Below are positions 32,284-40,412 of a stretch of 41,302 nt of DNA, in pieces. Source of the DNA: Caldilineaceae bacterium (GTDB taxonomy: Bacteria > Chloroflexota > Anaerolineae > Caldilineales > Caldilineaceae); NCBI GenBank assembly GCA_019637695.1, contig JAHBVG010000059.1, positions 1-41,302 on the forward strand. The letters are read 5' to 3'. Every line of letters starts with the position of its first letter. Position 1 is the first letter of the stretch. The notes under the pieces were generated by a model. That model worked only from the letters and a program-made list of their open reading frames with translations, searched no databases and was not told the origin of the DNA. A program made the position numbers and the translations under genes.

Positions 32284-33024
32284 ATGCGCGTTGAACCCGG
32301 TCTCTATCTCGTCGGCAGCGGCAACATGGGATTCAACCTCAGCGACGCCTTCGACTGCAATCTCTATCTCTTCGACAGCGGGGATGGCTACGTCCTCTTT
32401 GACGCCGGGACGGGCATGGGCATGGATCAGATCTGGCAGCGCTGCATCGAGGATGAATTAGAGCCAGATCGCATCGATCATCTCTTTCTCACCCACGCGC
32501 ACGGCGATCATGGGGGCGGCGCGGCCCACGTCCGCGACCGCACGGCTGTGACCATCTACGCTGGCGAGCAGACGGCGCGCATTGTCAGCGCGGGCAATGA
32601 AGCCGCCATCAGCCTGCCCGAAGCAAGGGCGGCAGGCGTCTATCCGGCGGATTACCATTACCGCGCCTGCGCCGTGGATCGGATGCTGACGCCAGGCGAG
32701 ATCGTCGCCATCGGCGACCTCACCATTGAGATGATCCCCACGCCGGGCCACAGCCACGATCACTGCTCTTATCTCGTCACCCGCGGGGAGCGTCGCTATT
32801 TGCTCGCCGGCGACGCCATCTTCCACGGTGGGCGCATTGTGTTGCAGCACACCTGGGATTGCAGTGTGCCCCAATCCATCGCCTCGATCCAACATCTGGC
32901 GACCATCGACTTTGAAGCGTTGCTGCCCGGCCACCTGACTTTCAGCCTCAAAGACGGCAAACGGCATATCCACACGGCCTGCGCTATCATCGACAGGTTG
33001 GGCTGTCCACCGGCGTTGGCGTGA
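32284..33024 (+). CDS. MBL-fold metallohydrolase
   Basis: This 246-residue protein has the metallo-beta-lactamase signature THAHGDHGGG (His71, His73, Asp75, His76), a third His in TPGHSHDHCSY, the bridging Asp in LLAGDAIF and a final His in LLPGHLTF. It should bind two metal ions. Specificity may be glyoxalase II-like or lactonase-like. It follows the PPOX gene by six bases. Confidence 0.88.
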   Translation: MRVEPGLYLVGSGNMGFNLSDAFDCNLYLFDSGDGYVLFDAGTGMGMDQIWQRCIEDELEPDRIDHLFLTHAHGDHGGGAAHVRDRTAVTIYAGEQTARIVSAGNEAAISLPEARAAGVYPADYHYRACAVDRMLTPGEIVAIGDLTIEMIPTPGHSHDHCSYLVTRGERRYLLAGDAIFHGGRIVLQHTWDCSVPQSIASIQHLATIDFEALLPGHLTFSLKDGKRHIHTACAIIDRLGCPPALA

Positions 33025-33069
33025 CAAGCGTTTGACCGTTTCAACGTTATTTTTTAGGGGGAGAATGAG

Positions 33070-34347
33070 ATGGCATTTGAAAGTGCCTTTACAATGGATA
33101 CGTCGAGCATCAAGTTTGGCCCCGGCGTGACGCGAGAGGTGGGGAGCGATATGCGGCGGCTCGGCGCGCGGCGGGTAATGGTCGTCACCGATGCGACGCT
33201 GGCGAAGCTGGAACCGGTCGCCGTCACCCTTGACGCGCTGCGCCAGGCTGGGATCGACGCTATCCTTTATGATAAGGTGCGGGTGGAGCCAACCGACATC
33301 TCCTTCCGCCATGCGATTGACTTTGCCGTGGATGGTCGATTCGACGGCTATGTGGCCGTGGGCGGTGGATCGGTGATCGATACGGCCAAAGCGGCGAATC
33401 TCTACGCTGCCTATCCCGCCGACCTGCTGGCCTATGTCAACCCGCCGATTGGCCGCGGCGAGCCGATCCCCGGCGCGTTGAAGCCGCTGATCGCCATCCC
33501 CACCACGGCGGGGACGGGCAGCGAGACCACGGGCGTCGCCATCTTCGATTTCACCGAGATGCACGCCAAGACAGGGATTGCGCACCGGGCGCTGCGGCCC
33601 AATTTGGGCATCCTCGACCCGGAGAATACGCGCACGCTGCCCAAGATGGTCGCCGCCAGCGCCGGGCTGGATGTGTTGAGCCACGCCATCGAATCGCTCA
33701 CCGCGCTGCCTTACCATCAGCGCCCGACCCCGGATCGCCCGGAGTTGCGCCCGGCCTATCAAGGATCCAATCCCATCAGCGATATTTGGGCGGCGAAGGC
33801 GTGTGAGATGGTGGCGCAGAACATTGTGCGCGCCGTGGACGATCCTGAGGATGACGACGCGCGCAGCCAGATGTTGCTGGCCTCTGCCTTCGCCGGGATC
33901 GGCTTTGGCAACGCTGGCGTCCACCTGCCCCACGGCATGTCCTATCCTGTGTCGGGGATGGTGCGAGGCTATCAGCCGCCGGGCTACCCTGCCGATCACC
34001 CCATTATCCCCCACGGCATGTCGGTGATCCTCAACGCGCCGGCCGTCTTCCGCTTCACCGCGCCGGCTAATCCAGAACGTCATCTCCAGGCGGCGCGGCT
34101 GCTGGGGGTGGATACCAACGGCGCTGCGCCCGACGATGCGGGCGATCTGCTGGCGAATGCGCTGATCGACATTATGAAAAAGGTGGGCGCGCCCAACGGT
34201 CTACGCGCCATTGGCTTTACCGAGGCGGATATTGACGCGCTGATAGAGGGGACGCTGCCCCAACACCGGGTGACCAAACTTTCCCCGCGCCCGGCAAGCG
34301 CTGAGGATCTACGCCGTCTCTTTCGAGATGCCATGTCCTATTGGTAG
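33070..34347 (+). CDS. Hydroxyacid-oxoacid transhydrogenase (iron-containing alcohol dehydrogenase)
   Basis: This 425-residue enzyme matches the HOT/ADHFE1 branch of iron-containing alcohol dehydrogenases, which interconverts 4-hydroxybutyrate plus 2-oxoglutarate and succinate semialdehyde plus 2-hydroxyglutarate. Evidence includes YVAVGGGSVIDTAKAANLY, IPTTAGTGSETTGVAIFD, SHAIESLTA, and the HOT-type GYQPPGYPADHPIIPHGMSV. Metal-binding His and Asp lie in LDVLSHAIE and HLPHGMSYP. GGGGGAG precedes the ATG. It follows the MBL-fold gene by 45 bases. Confidence 0.88.
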   Translation: MAFESAFTMDTSSIKFGPGVTREVGSDMRRLGARRVMVVTDATLAKLEPVAVTLDALRQAGIDAILYDKVRVEPTDISFRHAIDFAVDGRFDGYVAVGGGSVIDTAKAANLYAAYPADLLAYVNPPIGRGEPIPGALKPLIAIPTTAGTGSETTGVAIFDFTEMHAKTGIAHRALRPNLGILDPENTRTLPKMVAASAGLDVLSHAIESLTALPYHQRPTPDRPELRPAYQGSNPISDIWAAKACEMVAQNIVRAVDDPEDDDARSQMLLASAFAGIGFGNAGVHLPHGMSYPVSGMVRGYQPPGYPADHPIIPHGMSVILNAPAVFRFTAPANPERHLQAARLLGVDTNGAAPDDAGDLLANALIDIMKKVGAPNGLRAIGFTEADIDALIEGTLPQHRVTKLSPRPASAEDLRRLFRDAMSYW

Positions 34348-34370
34348 CCGACGACGGACAACGGATCGCA

Positions 34371-34455
34371 TCCGTAGTGCGTAGTGCGTGAGTTTGTCAT
34401 TGGTGATCGATCATTTGCAAACCTGTACACCTGCCACTTGCAAACCTGCAACTGT
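34371..34455. repeat. Dispersed intergenic repeat, reverse orientation
   Basis: GTAGTGCGTAGTGCGTGAG is followed by TTGCAAACCTG units, the reverse complement of the repeats at 31765-31814 and 39382-39460. It lies between the transhydrogenase and the pyrophosphatase promoter. Confidence 0.65.
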
Positions 34456-34475
34456 ACCCTACCCTTTCTAAAGAT

Positions 34476-34504
34476 TTGACTTCCACGGTGGCCTACAATA
34501 AAAT
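34476..34504 (+). promoter_or_regulatory. Sigma70-like promoter of the pyrophosphatase gene
   Basis: TTGACT (34476-34481), a 17-base spacer and TAAAAT (34499-34504) closely match the consensus. Transcription would begin near 34511, giving a 5' leader of about 217 bases. Confidence 0.7.
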
Positions 34505-34510
34505 ATGGCG

Positions 34511-34727
34511 ACCTTTAGCAGATTTGTGAAAGTGAGCACAAAACTCCCCTACGGGGTGAATGCTACGAAGATGTGGCAGCAGGCTGTTTGGCCTCTGCGT
34601 ACAGGATTGTCATCCTGGCAGGGGCTATTTTTTTTGCATTCGGGCCTCTCAGGGGCTGGCCTTCTTCCACATTGACGTTGGTATGATCTCCAAACCGTAA
34701 CGTTCAGTAGTATAAGGAGGAAGAACC
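34511..34727 (+). promoter_or_regulatory. Structured leader with antiterminator/terminator switch (candidate riboswitch)
   Basis: The leader has a CUCCCC-UACG-GGGG hairpin at about 34547-34559. GCAG-c-AGGC (34576-34584) can pair with GCCTCTGC (34591-34598), and the same GCCTCTGC can instead pair with GCAGGGGC (34618-34625), enclosing an inner CAGGAT/ATCCTG stem and followed by eight T. The two stems are mutually exclusive, as in attenuators and riboswitches. The ligand class is not recognised. AAGGAGG precedes the TTG start at 34728. Confidence 0.55.
34591..34635 (+). terminator. Rho-independent terminator in the pyrophosphatase leader
   Basis: Stem 34591-34598 with 34618-34625 (one G-U pair), an inner stem and a T-rich run at 34626-34635. 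It lies before the coding region and so should act as a conditional terminator. Confidence 0.65.
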
Positions 34728-36779
34728 TTGTTGACCGGAACCACCGCCATCGGTTTTACCCTGGCAATTGCTATTGTTGGATTGATCTATGTTGTTTTCC
34801 AATTGAGACGTTTGCTAGGCATGGATGCTGGCAATCAGGTCATGCGCGATATTGCGGACGCGATTCAGGAAGGAGCGGCTGCTTTTCTCAACCGCGAGTA
34901 CACTTTTCTGGCTGGATTCGTTCTCGTCGTCACCATTGTCATTGCTGCTTTCCTCAACTGGCAGACGGCTGTCAGCTTTGTTCTCGGCGCGGTAGCGTCG
35001 GGGGCAGCGGGCTATTTGGGTATGTACACAGCCGTACGCGCCAATGTCCGCACGGCGGCAGCGGCCAGCAAGAGCCTGAATGATGGGCTGCGCGTCGCCT
35101 TCAGCAGTGGATCAGTGATGGGCATGGCCGTGGTGAGTTTTAGCTTGCTCGGCATGACCGGCCTCTATTTCCTCTTTGCCAGCATGGGCATCCCCGAAGG
35201 GCAGGCCATTCAGTACATTACCGGCTTTGGCTTTGGTGCCAGTTCGATTGCGCTCTTCGCCCGTGTGGGGGGCGGCATCTATACCAAGGCCGCCGACGTT
35301 GGCGCCGATCTTGTGGGTAAAGTTGAGCAGGGCATCCCCGAGGACGATCCGCGCAACCCGGCGGTGATCGCCGACAATGTGGGCGATAACGTGGGTGATG
35401 TGGCCGGTATGGGCGCGGATCTTTTCGAAAGCTACAGCGGATCGATCATCGCCGCCGCTACGTTGGGTGCCGTGGTGGCCGGGGGCGCGGGCGTGATCCT
35501 GCCTTTCCTTGTGGCGGCGGTCGGGATTATTGCGGCGCTGCTGGGAACCTTCCTTGTCCGCACCAAAGAGGGCGCTACCCAGGAGGATCTCCTCAAGACG
35601 TTGCGCTATGCGATTTATGGCGCATCTGCATTGGTATTGCTCTTTGCCGCCATTGTCGTCCTAATGACGGGTGTCGGCTGGAATTTCTTCTTTGTGGTCG
35701 TGGTGGGCCTGTTAGCGGGCAACGGCATCGGTTACTTCACAGAGTATTACACCAGCTACACCACAAAGCCAACCCAGGGGATCGCCAAGGCGGCTGAAAC
35801 CGGCTCCGCCACGCTGATCATTCAGGGTATGGCCGTGGGTATGGTAAGTACGGTTGCGCCGGTGTTGATTGTGGCGGCGGCGATCTTGATTGCGCTGGCT
35901 CTGGGTGGCGGCACGGGCGCCGGCAGCGCCGGTCTCTATGCCGTTGCCCTGGCTGGTGTGGGGATGTTGAGTACACTCGGGATCACGCTCGCCACCGACG
36001 CCTATGGACCAGTGGCCGACAACGCCGGCGGCATTGCCGAGATGAGTCACCTGCCGTCCAATGTGCGCGAACGCACCGACGCCCTGGACAGCCTGGGCAA
36101 CACCACGGCAGCCACCGGCAAGGGTTTTGCCATCGGCTCGGCGGTATTGACCGCGCTGGCCCTCATGGCCGCTTATACCCAGGCCGCTGGCATTCAGCCG
36201 GGCGATCTTGACCTGCTGGATCCCACAATGATCCCCGGTATTCTGATCGGGGCCATGTTGCCCTATCTCTTCGCCGCGCTGACCATGACAGCGGTAGGCA
36301 AGGCCGCTTATGAGATCGTGCTGGAGGTGCGCCGCCAGTTCAAAGAGATCCCCGGCTTGATGGCGGGTACGGGACGGCCAGACTACCGCACCTGTGTCGA
36401 TATCAGCACCCGGAGCGCGCTGCGCGAGATGATCCTGCCCGGCGCGCTGGCGGTGATCGTGCCGCTGCTGGTTGGGTTCCTGCTTGGCGTCAAGGCGTTG
36501 GCCGGTTTGCTGATTGGGGCGATTGCCTCTGGCTTCCTGCTGGCGGTGATGATGGCGAACTCTGGCGGGGCCTGGGACAACGCCAAGAAGTGGATCGAAA
36601 CCGGTGTGTTGGGTGGCAAGGGATCCGATGCGCACAAGGCCGCCGTGGTGGGCGACACCGTGGGCGATCCTTTCAAGGATACCAGCGGCCCCTCTCTCAA
36701 CATTCTGATCAAGCTGATGAGCATCGTCAGCCTCGTCTTCGCCAGCGCGTTTGGCGCAGGATGGCTGAACCTTTTCTAG
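34728..36779 (+). CDS. hppA: K+-dependent membrane-bound pyrophosphatase
   Basis: This 683-residue integral membrane protein couples hydrolysis of pyrophosphate to pumping of H+ or Na+. It has the substrate-site motifs DVGADLVGKVE, DNVGDNVGD and, near the C-terminus, GDTVGDPFKDTSGPS. About 15-16 hydrophobic segments are apparent. The motif GNTTAATGKGF has Ala where K+-independent enzymes carry Lys, indicating the K+-dependent type. The ion pumped cannot be settled by eye. Start is a TTG seven bases after AAGGAGG. A promoter and conditional terminator lie upstream and a perfect hairpin lies 29 bases downstream. Confidence 0.95.
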   Translation: MLTGTTAIGFTLAIAIVGLIYVVFQLRRLLGMDAGNQVMRDIADAIQEGAAAFLNREYTFLAGFVLVVTIVIAAFLNWQTAVSFVLGAVASGAAGYLGMYTAVRANVRTAAAASKSLNDGLRVAFSSGSVMGMAVVSFSLLGMTGLYFLFASMGIPEGQAIQYITGFGFGASSIALFARVGGGIYTKAADVGADLVGKVEQGIPEDDPRNPAVIADNVGDNVGDVAGMGADLFESYSGSIIAAATLGAVVAGGAGVILPFLVAAVGIIAALLGTFLVRTKEGATQEDLLKTLRYAIYGASALVLLFAAIVVLMTGVGWNFFFVVVVGLLAGNGIGYFTEYYTSYTTKPTQGIAKAAETGSATLIIQGMAVGMVSTVAPVLIVAAAILIALALGGGTGAGSAGLYAVALAGVGMLSTLGITLATDAYGPVADNAGGIAEMSHLPSNVRERTDALDSLGNTTAATGKGFAIGSAVLTALALMAAYTQAAGIQPGDLDLLDPTMIPGILIGAMLPYLFAALTMTAVGKAAYEIVLEVRRQFKEIPGLMAGTGRPDYRTCVDISTRSALREMILPGALAVIVPLLVGFLLGVKALAGLLIGAIASGFLLAVMMANSGGAWDNAKKWIETGVLGGKGSDAHKAAVVGDTVGDPFKDTSGPSLNILIKLMSIVSLVFASAFGAGWLNLF

Positions 36780-36807
36780 TGTTATCAGCGATGAATTGAT
36801 TGAAACA

Positions 36808-36869
36808 GGGTACGGGCGCTGCTTGCTGCGCCCTCTGGACACCAGGCGCAGCAAGCAGCGCCCGTACCC
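36808..36869. terminator. Perfect 25-bp inverted repeat after hppA
   Basis: Arms 36808-36832 and 36845-36869 are perfectly complementary with a 12-base loop. It starts 29 bases after the hppA stop. No U-tract follows, so it may be a miniature palindromic element used as a 3' hairpin. Confidence 0.6.
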
Positions 36870-36914
36870 CTCCATTTATGCTTGACTGTATTGATCAGGA
36901 AGATGATGAAACGT

Positions 36915-36985
36915 AGTGCGGTTACAAACCGCACGTCTACAGGTGAACGTGCGGTTGCAGTCCGACCGCAGCGGTCGGCCCGCAC
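36915..36985. repeat. GTGCGGTT palindromes
   Basis: One copy of the GTGCGGTT...AACCGCAC palindrome (36916-36934) is followed by a second, longer one that contains an inner CCGACCGC/GCGGTCGG stem (36962-36978). The first is the same family as at 5423, 6024 and 6101. No coding sequence is seen in 36780-37130. Confidence 0.6.
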
Positions 36986-37048
36986 CTACAGATTCCACCA
37001 TGTCGTTGATCAGTACACAATTTATGCTTGACGAGAGACTAGTCATGG

Positions 37049-37106
37049 ACACGGATGAAAGAGGGGACAGATCAGAGTTTTGATCTGTCCCCTCTTTCAT
37101 CCGTGT
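37049..37106. terminator. Perfect 26-bp inverted repeat
   Basis: Arms 37049-37074 and 37081-37106 are perfect complements with a six-base loop. It lies 25 bases past the stop of the minus-strand solenoid gene (37131). It may work as a terminator between convergent genes or be a mobile palindrome. Confidence 0.6.
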
Positions 37107-37130
37107 TTACAAGAATCCCCAATCTCCCCT

Positions 37131-39095
37131 TCACCGCACCCGCTCGATCTCCTCGACTTCGTCCTCGGCGCTGGGAACCACCCTCTGTTCTCGCCAATTG
37201 CGCCCTTCGTTCGCAGCAAAACGGGCAATCTCCACCACGGCATCCGAACCGGCCAGCGCGATGACCAACGGCAGCGATCCGCCAACGCTGTAGACCGTAG
37301 ACCAGATCCCCTGTTTGGCGCTGCTTTTCCACAGGTAGATGAGCAAATCCTGGAGGGTAGCGCGAGCATTCTCCAGCCGTGTATTCGCAGTGGTATCCTC
37401 TTGAGCGATTCTCTCTAATTCGTGAACCAGCAAATTAGCGACGGCTTCGACCCGCGCTGGTTGCTCCCGGCTGAGGATTCGGCCCAGTACTGTCTGCACG
37501 TCGTGCAAAAAGGACCAGGCCAGGGCATGGTGACCGGTTTCGAGCAGCGGCGTCAATACATGATCGGTATAGAAGAGGGCCAACGCTTTGCCGTCAAGCG
37601 CCTGTGGGGCCTGGCGACGGATGGTGGCGAGGATGGGTACAGCGCGGTCGTGTCCGCCTTCGTTTCTGAGGAGGGCGGCGTGCATACGCAATGCCTCTTC
37701 GCGCAGATGCTCCTCGTTGGGCATCTCGCCAAAAAACCGACGAAGACGAAAACGCCAATCGGGCGGTCGTCGCTGCGCCAGCACGCTGAGTGCTTGTTGG
37801 GCGTGACGGTGGGCAAGATAGGCAGCGGCGATCCCCCAAATGACCAGCCGCTCCGGGTGATGCTCGGGCAGCGACTGCGCCCAGCGGATCGCCTTTTGGG
37901 TTTGGATCGCCGCGCTATCCGCATCGCCGCGCGCCAGCAGCCCCTCCACGAGGACGCGGTACGCTTCGCTGCGCGTGGGATCGCGCTTGTCGATGCGATC
38001 CACAACGGAGATGGCGTGATCCACTTCGCCCAGGTGGAGCAGAGCCGTTGTGGACGCCGCTGCTGTCCAGCCGTCGCTGCTGACGCCTAAGGTGGCAAGC
38101 CGCTCGGCCAGCGCCGCCCGCCCGTTGGGGTCGAGCAGCGCTGGTTTAAGGTGTTCCACTGCTTCTTTCAAAGTATAGAATTGAAAATCCACATCGGTGT
38201 TGGCACGCGGTCGTTTGACCTGGCGCAGCACCTTCCCCTCTGATTCTCGATAGGCGACACCGCTTTCGCGCCGCGCATCCTGAATGTTGGCGATGGTTGT
38301 CACCTGTTCGAGGATGGCGTAGACGTTGTTGTTCAGCGCCATTATCGTTGCCGCGTATCGTCGGCTGAGCAGCGACGTCAGCGTTGATGTCTGAACGGTC
38401 TCGACGCAGCGTTGCAGCAGTCGACGGCTACGACGGACACGGTGTCCCCGGTCGATGCATTGGGCTGCTTCCACAGCAACTCGTTGCAAAAAATGAGCGC
38501 CTGCTTCGTCAAACCGGCGGATCGCATGGCGGATCAAATCGGTTGTCAGCGGGTGCAGACCGAGCAGGCCCAGGGTTTCCGCGATCAATTCGCGGCGGTC
38601 CGGCTGGTTAAACAGAGTCGTCCAGATGCCAGGAGCTTGATCGAGCCGTTCCAGCAGCGAGAAGGCCAATGCATCATCCTCTAAATAGGCGGCGGTACAG
38701 GCCAGAGCCAGGATCTGTTCTCCCCAGGCGGCGCGATCGGCGTCAAAGGGGCGGTGGAGTAGAAAGCGCAGGGATTGCAGCCGGTTGGATACCAAAAACG
38801 CCAGTCCTGAATCATCGGCGGCGCGGCGCGCCAGCATGGGCAGAGATCGGTAAAGCGCCAGCGGTTCCCGATCGCGCAGCAGATCGACGGCGGTAAAGGC
38901 GGCGTCGGCTGTGCCATGTTCGGACAGGGCCAACATACAGCGGCGCAGCAGCCAGGTATCGGGCTGGCGCACCTGCCGATCCGCCAACGAGACGTTCGAT
39001 TGATCGGCGGATTGCAGCGCCTTCTCCGCTGCCTGCGCCAGAGGGTGGCTGAATTCAACTGGAGAAGAGGCCAACGCGTTCAAACTGACTCTCAA
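37131..39095 (-). CDS. Hypothetical alpha-solenoid (TPR-like) protein
   Basis: This 654-residue protein is almost entirely helical with TPR-like helix pairs (for example AEAYR-type segments and HLGEVDHAISVVDRIDKRDP; LLARGDADSAAIQTQKAIRW). No signal peptide, enzymatic motif or known family is recognised; a role as protein-interaction scaffold is inferred. Residues about 15-40 and 230-330 are charged. Its start is eight bases after the stop of the small Cas4-like gene, so the two are probably in one operon. Confidence 0.7.
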   Translation of the reverse strand: MRVSLNALASSPVEFSHPLAQAAEKALQSADQSNVSLADRQVRQPDTWLLRRCMLALSEHGTADAAFTAVDLLRDREPLALYRSLPMLARRAADDSGLAFLVSNRLQSLRFLLHRPFDADRAAWGEQILALACTAAYLEDDALAFSLLERLDQAPGIWTTLFNQPDRRELIAETLGLLGLHPLTTDLIRHAIRRFDEAGAHFLQRVAVEAAQCIDRGHRVRRSRRLLQRCVETVQTSTLTSLLSRRYAATIMALNNNVYAILEQVTTIANIQDARRESGVAYRESEGKVLRQVKRPRANTDVDFQFYTLKEAVEHLKPALLDPNGRAALAERLATLGVSSDGWTAAASTTALLHLGEVDHAISVVDRIDKRDPTRSEAYRVLVEGLLARGDADSAAIQTQKAIRWAQSLPEHHPERLVIWGIAAAYLAHRHAQQALSVLAQRRPPDWRFRLRRFFGEMPNEEHLREEALRMHAALLRNEGGHDRAVPILATIRRQAPQALDGKALALFYTDHVLTPLLETGHHALAWSFLHDVQTVLGRILSREQPARVEAVANLLVHELERIAQEDTTANTRLENARATLQDLLIYLWKSSAKQGIWSTVYSVGGSLPLVIALAGSDAVVEIARFAANEGRNWREQRVVPSAEDEVEEIERVR

Positions 39096-39102
39096 TCTAT
39101 GC

Positions 39103-39360
39103 TTAATTTGTAAAAAGCTGGATCAGCAGAAATAGACCGCTCAGGATCATGCCAATCGCCAGCAGCCACCCACCCAACTGCTGTAGCAGGGCGGACTGTC
39201 CCAGTAAACGCCCGTGGGCGCGATGCACCCGATCCCCAGCATCGAGTACCGCAGGATTTTCATGGCGCGCCTCCTGGACATTCGCCAACCACCAGGCTCG
39301 ATTACAAAAGGTCCACGCGCCGATATCGCTGGCGCGGACGAGAGATCGATCTTTGCTCAT
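39103..39360 (-). CDS. Small membrane protein with Cas4-like N-terminal motif
   Basis: This 85-residue protein has SDIGAWTFCNRAWWL (12-26), resembling the N-terminal segment of Cas4/PD-(D/E)XK nucleases, then DAGDRVHRAHGR, and a C-terminal transmembrane helix (LLAIGMILSGLFLLIQLF). The catalytic part of a nuclease is absent. It may be a membrane-tethered remnant or adaptor. It overlaps no other gene and is followed closely by the solenoid gene. No experimental function is known to me. Confidence 0.65.
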   Translation of the reverse strand: MSKDRSLVRASDIGAWTFCNRAWWLANVQEARHENPAVLDAGDRVHRAHGRLLGQSALLQQLGGWLLAIGMILSGLFLLIQLFTN

Positions 39361-39381
39361 AGCGTCGTTACCTTAGGGGGT

Positions 39382-39460
39382 TGCAGGTTTGCAGGTGGCA
39401 AGTGATAGTCGTTCACGCACTACGCACTATGCACTACGAACTACGTACTACGCACCACGC
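39382..39460. repeat. Dispersed intergenic repeat
   Basis: TTGCAGGTTTGCAGGTGGCA, then TAGTCGTTCAC and four CACTACG-type units lie between the Cas4-like and translin genes. The composite matches the repeat at 31765-31814. Confidence 0.7.
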
Positions 39461-39461
39461 C

Positions 39462-40100
39462 TCACCCCATCATCCTCTCCTCTAGCCGCTGAATGGCCTC
39501 TTGCAACTGTTCCTGGCGCATGCCCAGGGTGAGATCCCCGCGGGTGCGCTCAAGGACACCGCGCAGCACATCGGTCTGGCGACGCAGCCCCCCGGTAACA
39601 GCGTCAGGGAAATCGACGGTGGTGAGCAAAGTATAAATTTCGTCCATCACCGTCAGGTAGGGTTCGGCTTCTTCCACCTGATTGCGGCGCATGAGATCGA
39701 GTACAAAGCGGCGCATCTCGGAGGCTGCCTCGCTCATGCCGTTGAGATAGGTAGCGCCGGTGACATAGAGATCGGCAGGGCTGGGCAGATCAGCATCGGC
39801 CACAAACGCGTAGAGCAGGTGCGCTTCCACCACTTCTTTGAGCGCGTCCTGGGTGTAGCCGGTATGGTAGAGATTAGGATAATCCGCCAGCAGATCCACC
39901 ATCTCTTTGGCGTCCTGGCGCGCCTGCGTTAGCATGGCGGCGGCTTCGTCAAGTTCATGGCGATGGATGGCGCGGATGCTGTGCGCACAGGAGCGGATGA
40001 GGGCGCGGCTGCGCTGTAACGTATCATCGCGGCGCTCGTTGATGGTCTCGAACTCCTGTGTGATCTGATCGACAATGGCGGTAAGCTGCTCCTGATGCAT
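39462..40100 (-). CDS. Translin family protein
   Basis: This protein (212 residues from ATG at 40100; a TTG at 40130 would add ten) is all-helical with the translin pattern: RSRALIRSCAHSIRAIHRHE, DALKEVVEAHLLYAFV, ATYLNGMSEAASEMRRFVLD and LRRQTDVLRGVLERTRGDL. Eukaryotic translin binds nucleic acid and forms the C3PO ribonuclease; bacterial and archaeal members are of unknown role. A weak AAGGAT precedes the ATG. It lies on the minus strand upstream of the Cas4-like gene with a repeat between. Confidence 0.75.
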   Translation of the reverse strand: MHQEQLTAIVDQITQEFETINERRDDTLQRSRALIRSCAHSIRAIHRHELDEAAAMLTQARQDAKEMVDLLADYPNLYHTGYTQDALKEVVEAHLLYAFVADADLPSPADLYVTGATYLNGMSEAASEMRRFVLDLMRRNQVEEAEPYLTVMDEIYTLLTTVDFPDAVTGGLRRQTDVLRGVLERTRGDLTLGMRQEQLQEAIQRLEERMMG

Positions 40101-40336
40101 GGGGGAGATCCTTGGCTGGTTGATCGACAAACACTGGGATCTATTATACTCTAGTCGCCCATAGGGTTGGAATTTTGGGATGAGATCCGATCCGCATCCT
40201 CTTTGCCAATGAATGCCTCAACTCACTGATGCCGCGCCAAACTTGCGAACATCGGGATAATGAGAAAAAGACCGCGCGCCATTGCGTTCTGTGGCAAAGC
40301 ATGGTACAAGAGATCTCGATAAGTTCAGGAGTTGGA

Positions 40337-40374
40337 AAAGACCCGGAAGATCCGTGCGATCTTCCGGGTCTTTG
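40337..40374. terminator. Hairpin between divergent genes
   Basis: A perfect 13-bp stem (GACCCGGAAGATC and its complement), extended by AAA/TTT pairs, lies at 40337-40374 with a five-base loop. The rest of 40101-40412 shows no gene. It could terminate transcription entering from the left or form part of the MFS gene leader. Confidence 0.55.
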
Positions 40375-40412
40375 AGCGTTTATGACCGTTTTTATTTTGT
40401 CGAGAGGATTTC

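Noticed and set aside
32458..34083. A 541-residue minus-strand frame
   Set aside because: It is opposite the MBL-fold and transhydrogenase genes, which have clear motifs and ribosome sites.
34530..34600. c-di-GMP-I (GEMM) riboswitch
   Set aside because: A loose resemblance exists, but the conserved GCAAAG and tetraloop-receptor elements do not line up, so only an unclassified leader is claimed.
39382..39460. Possible CRISPR-like tandem repeats
   Set aside because: Units are short, degenerate and adjacent, without spacers of constant length, and no cas genes are nearby; the Cas4-like fragment alone is not evidence.
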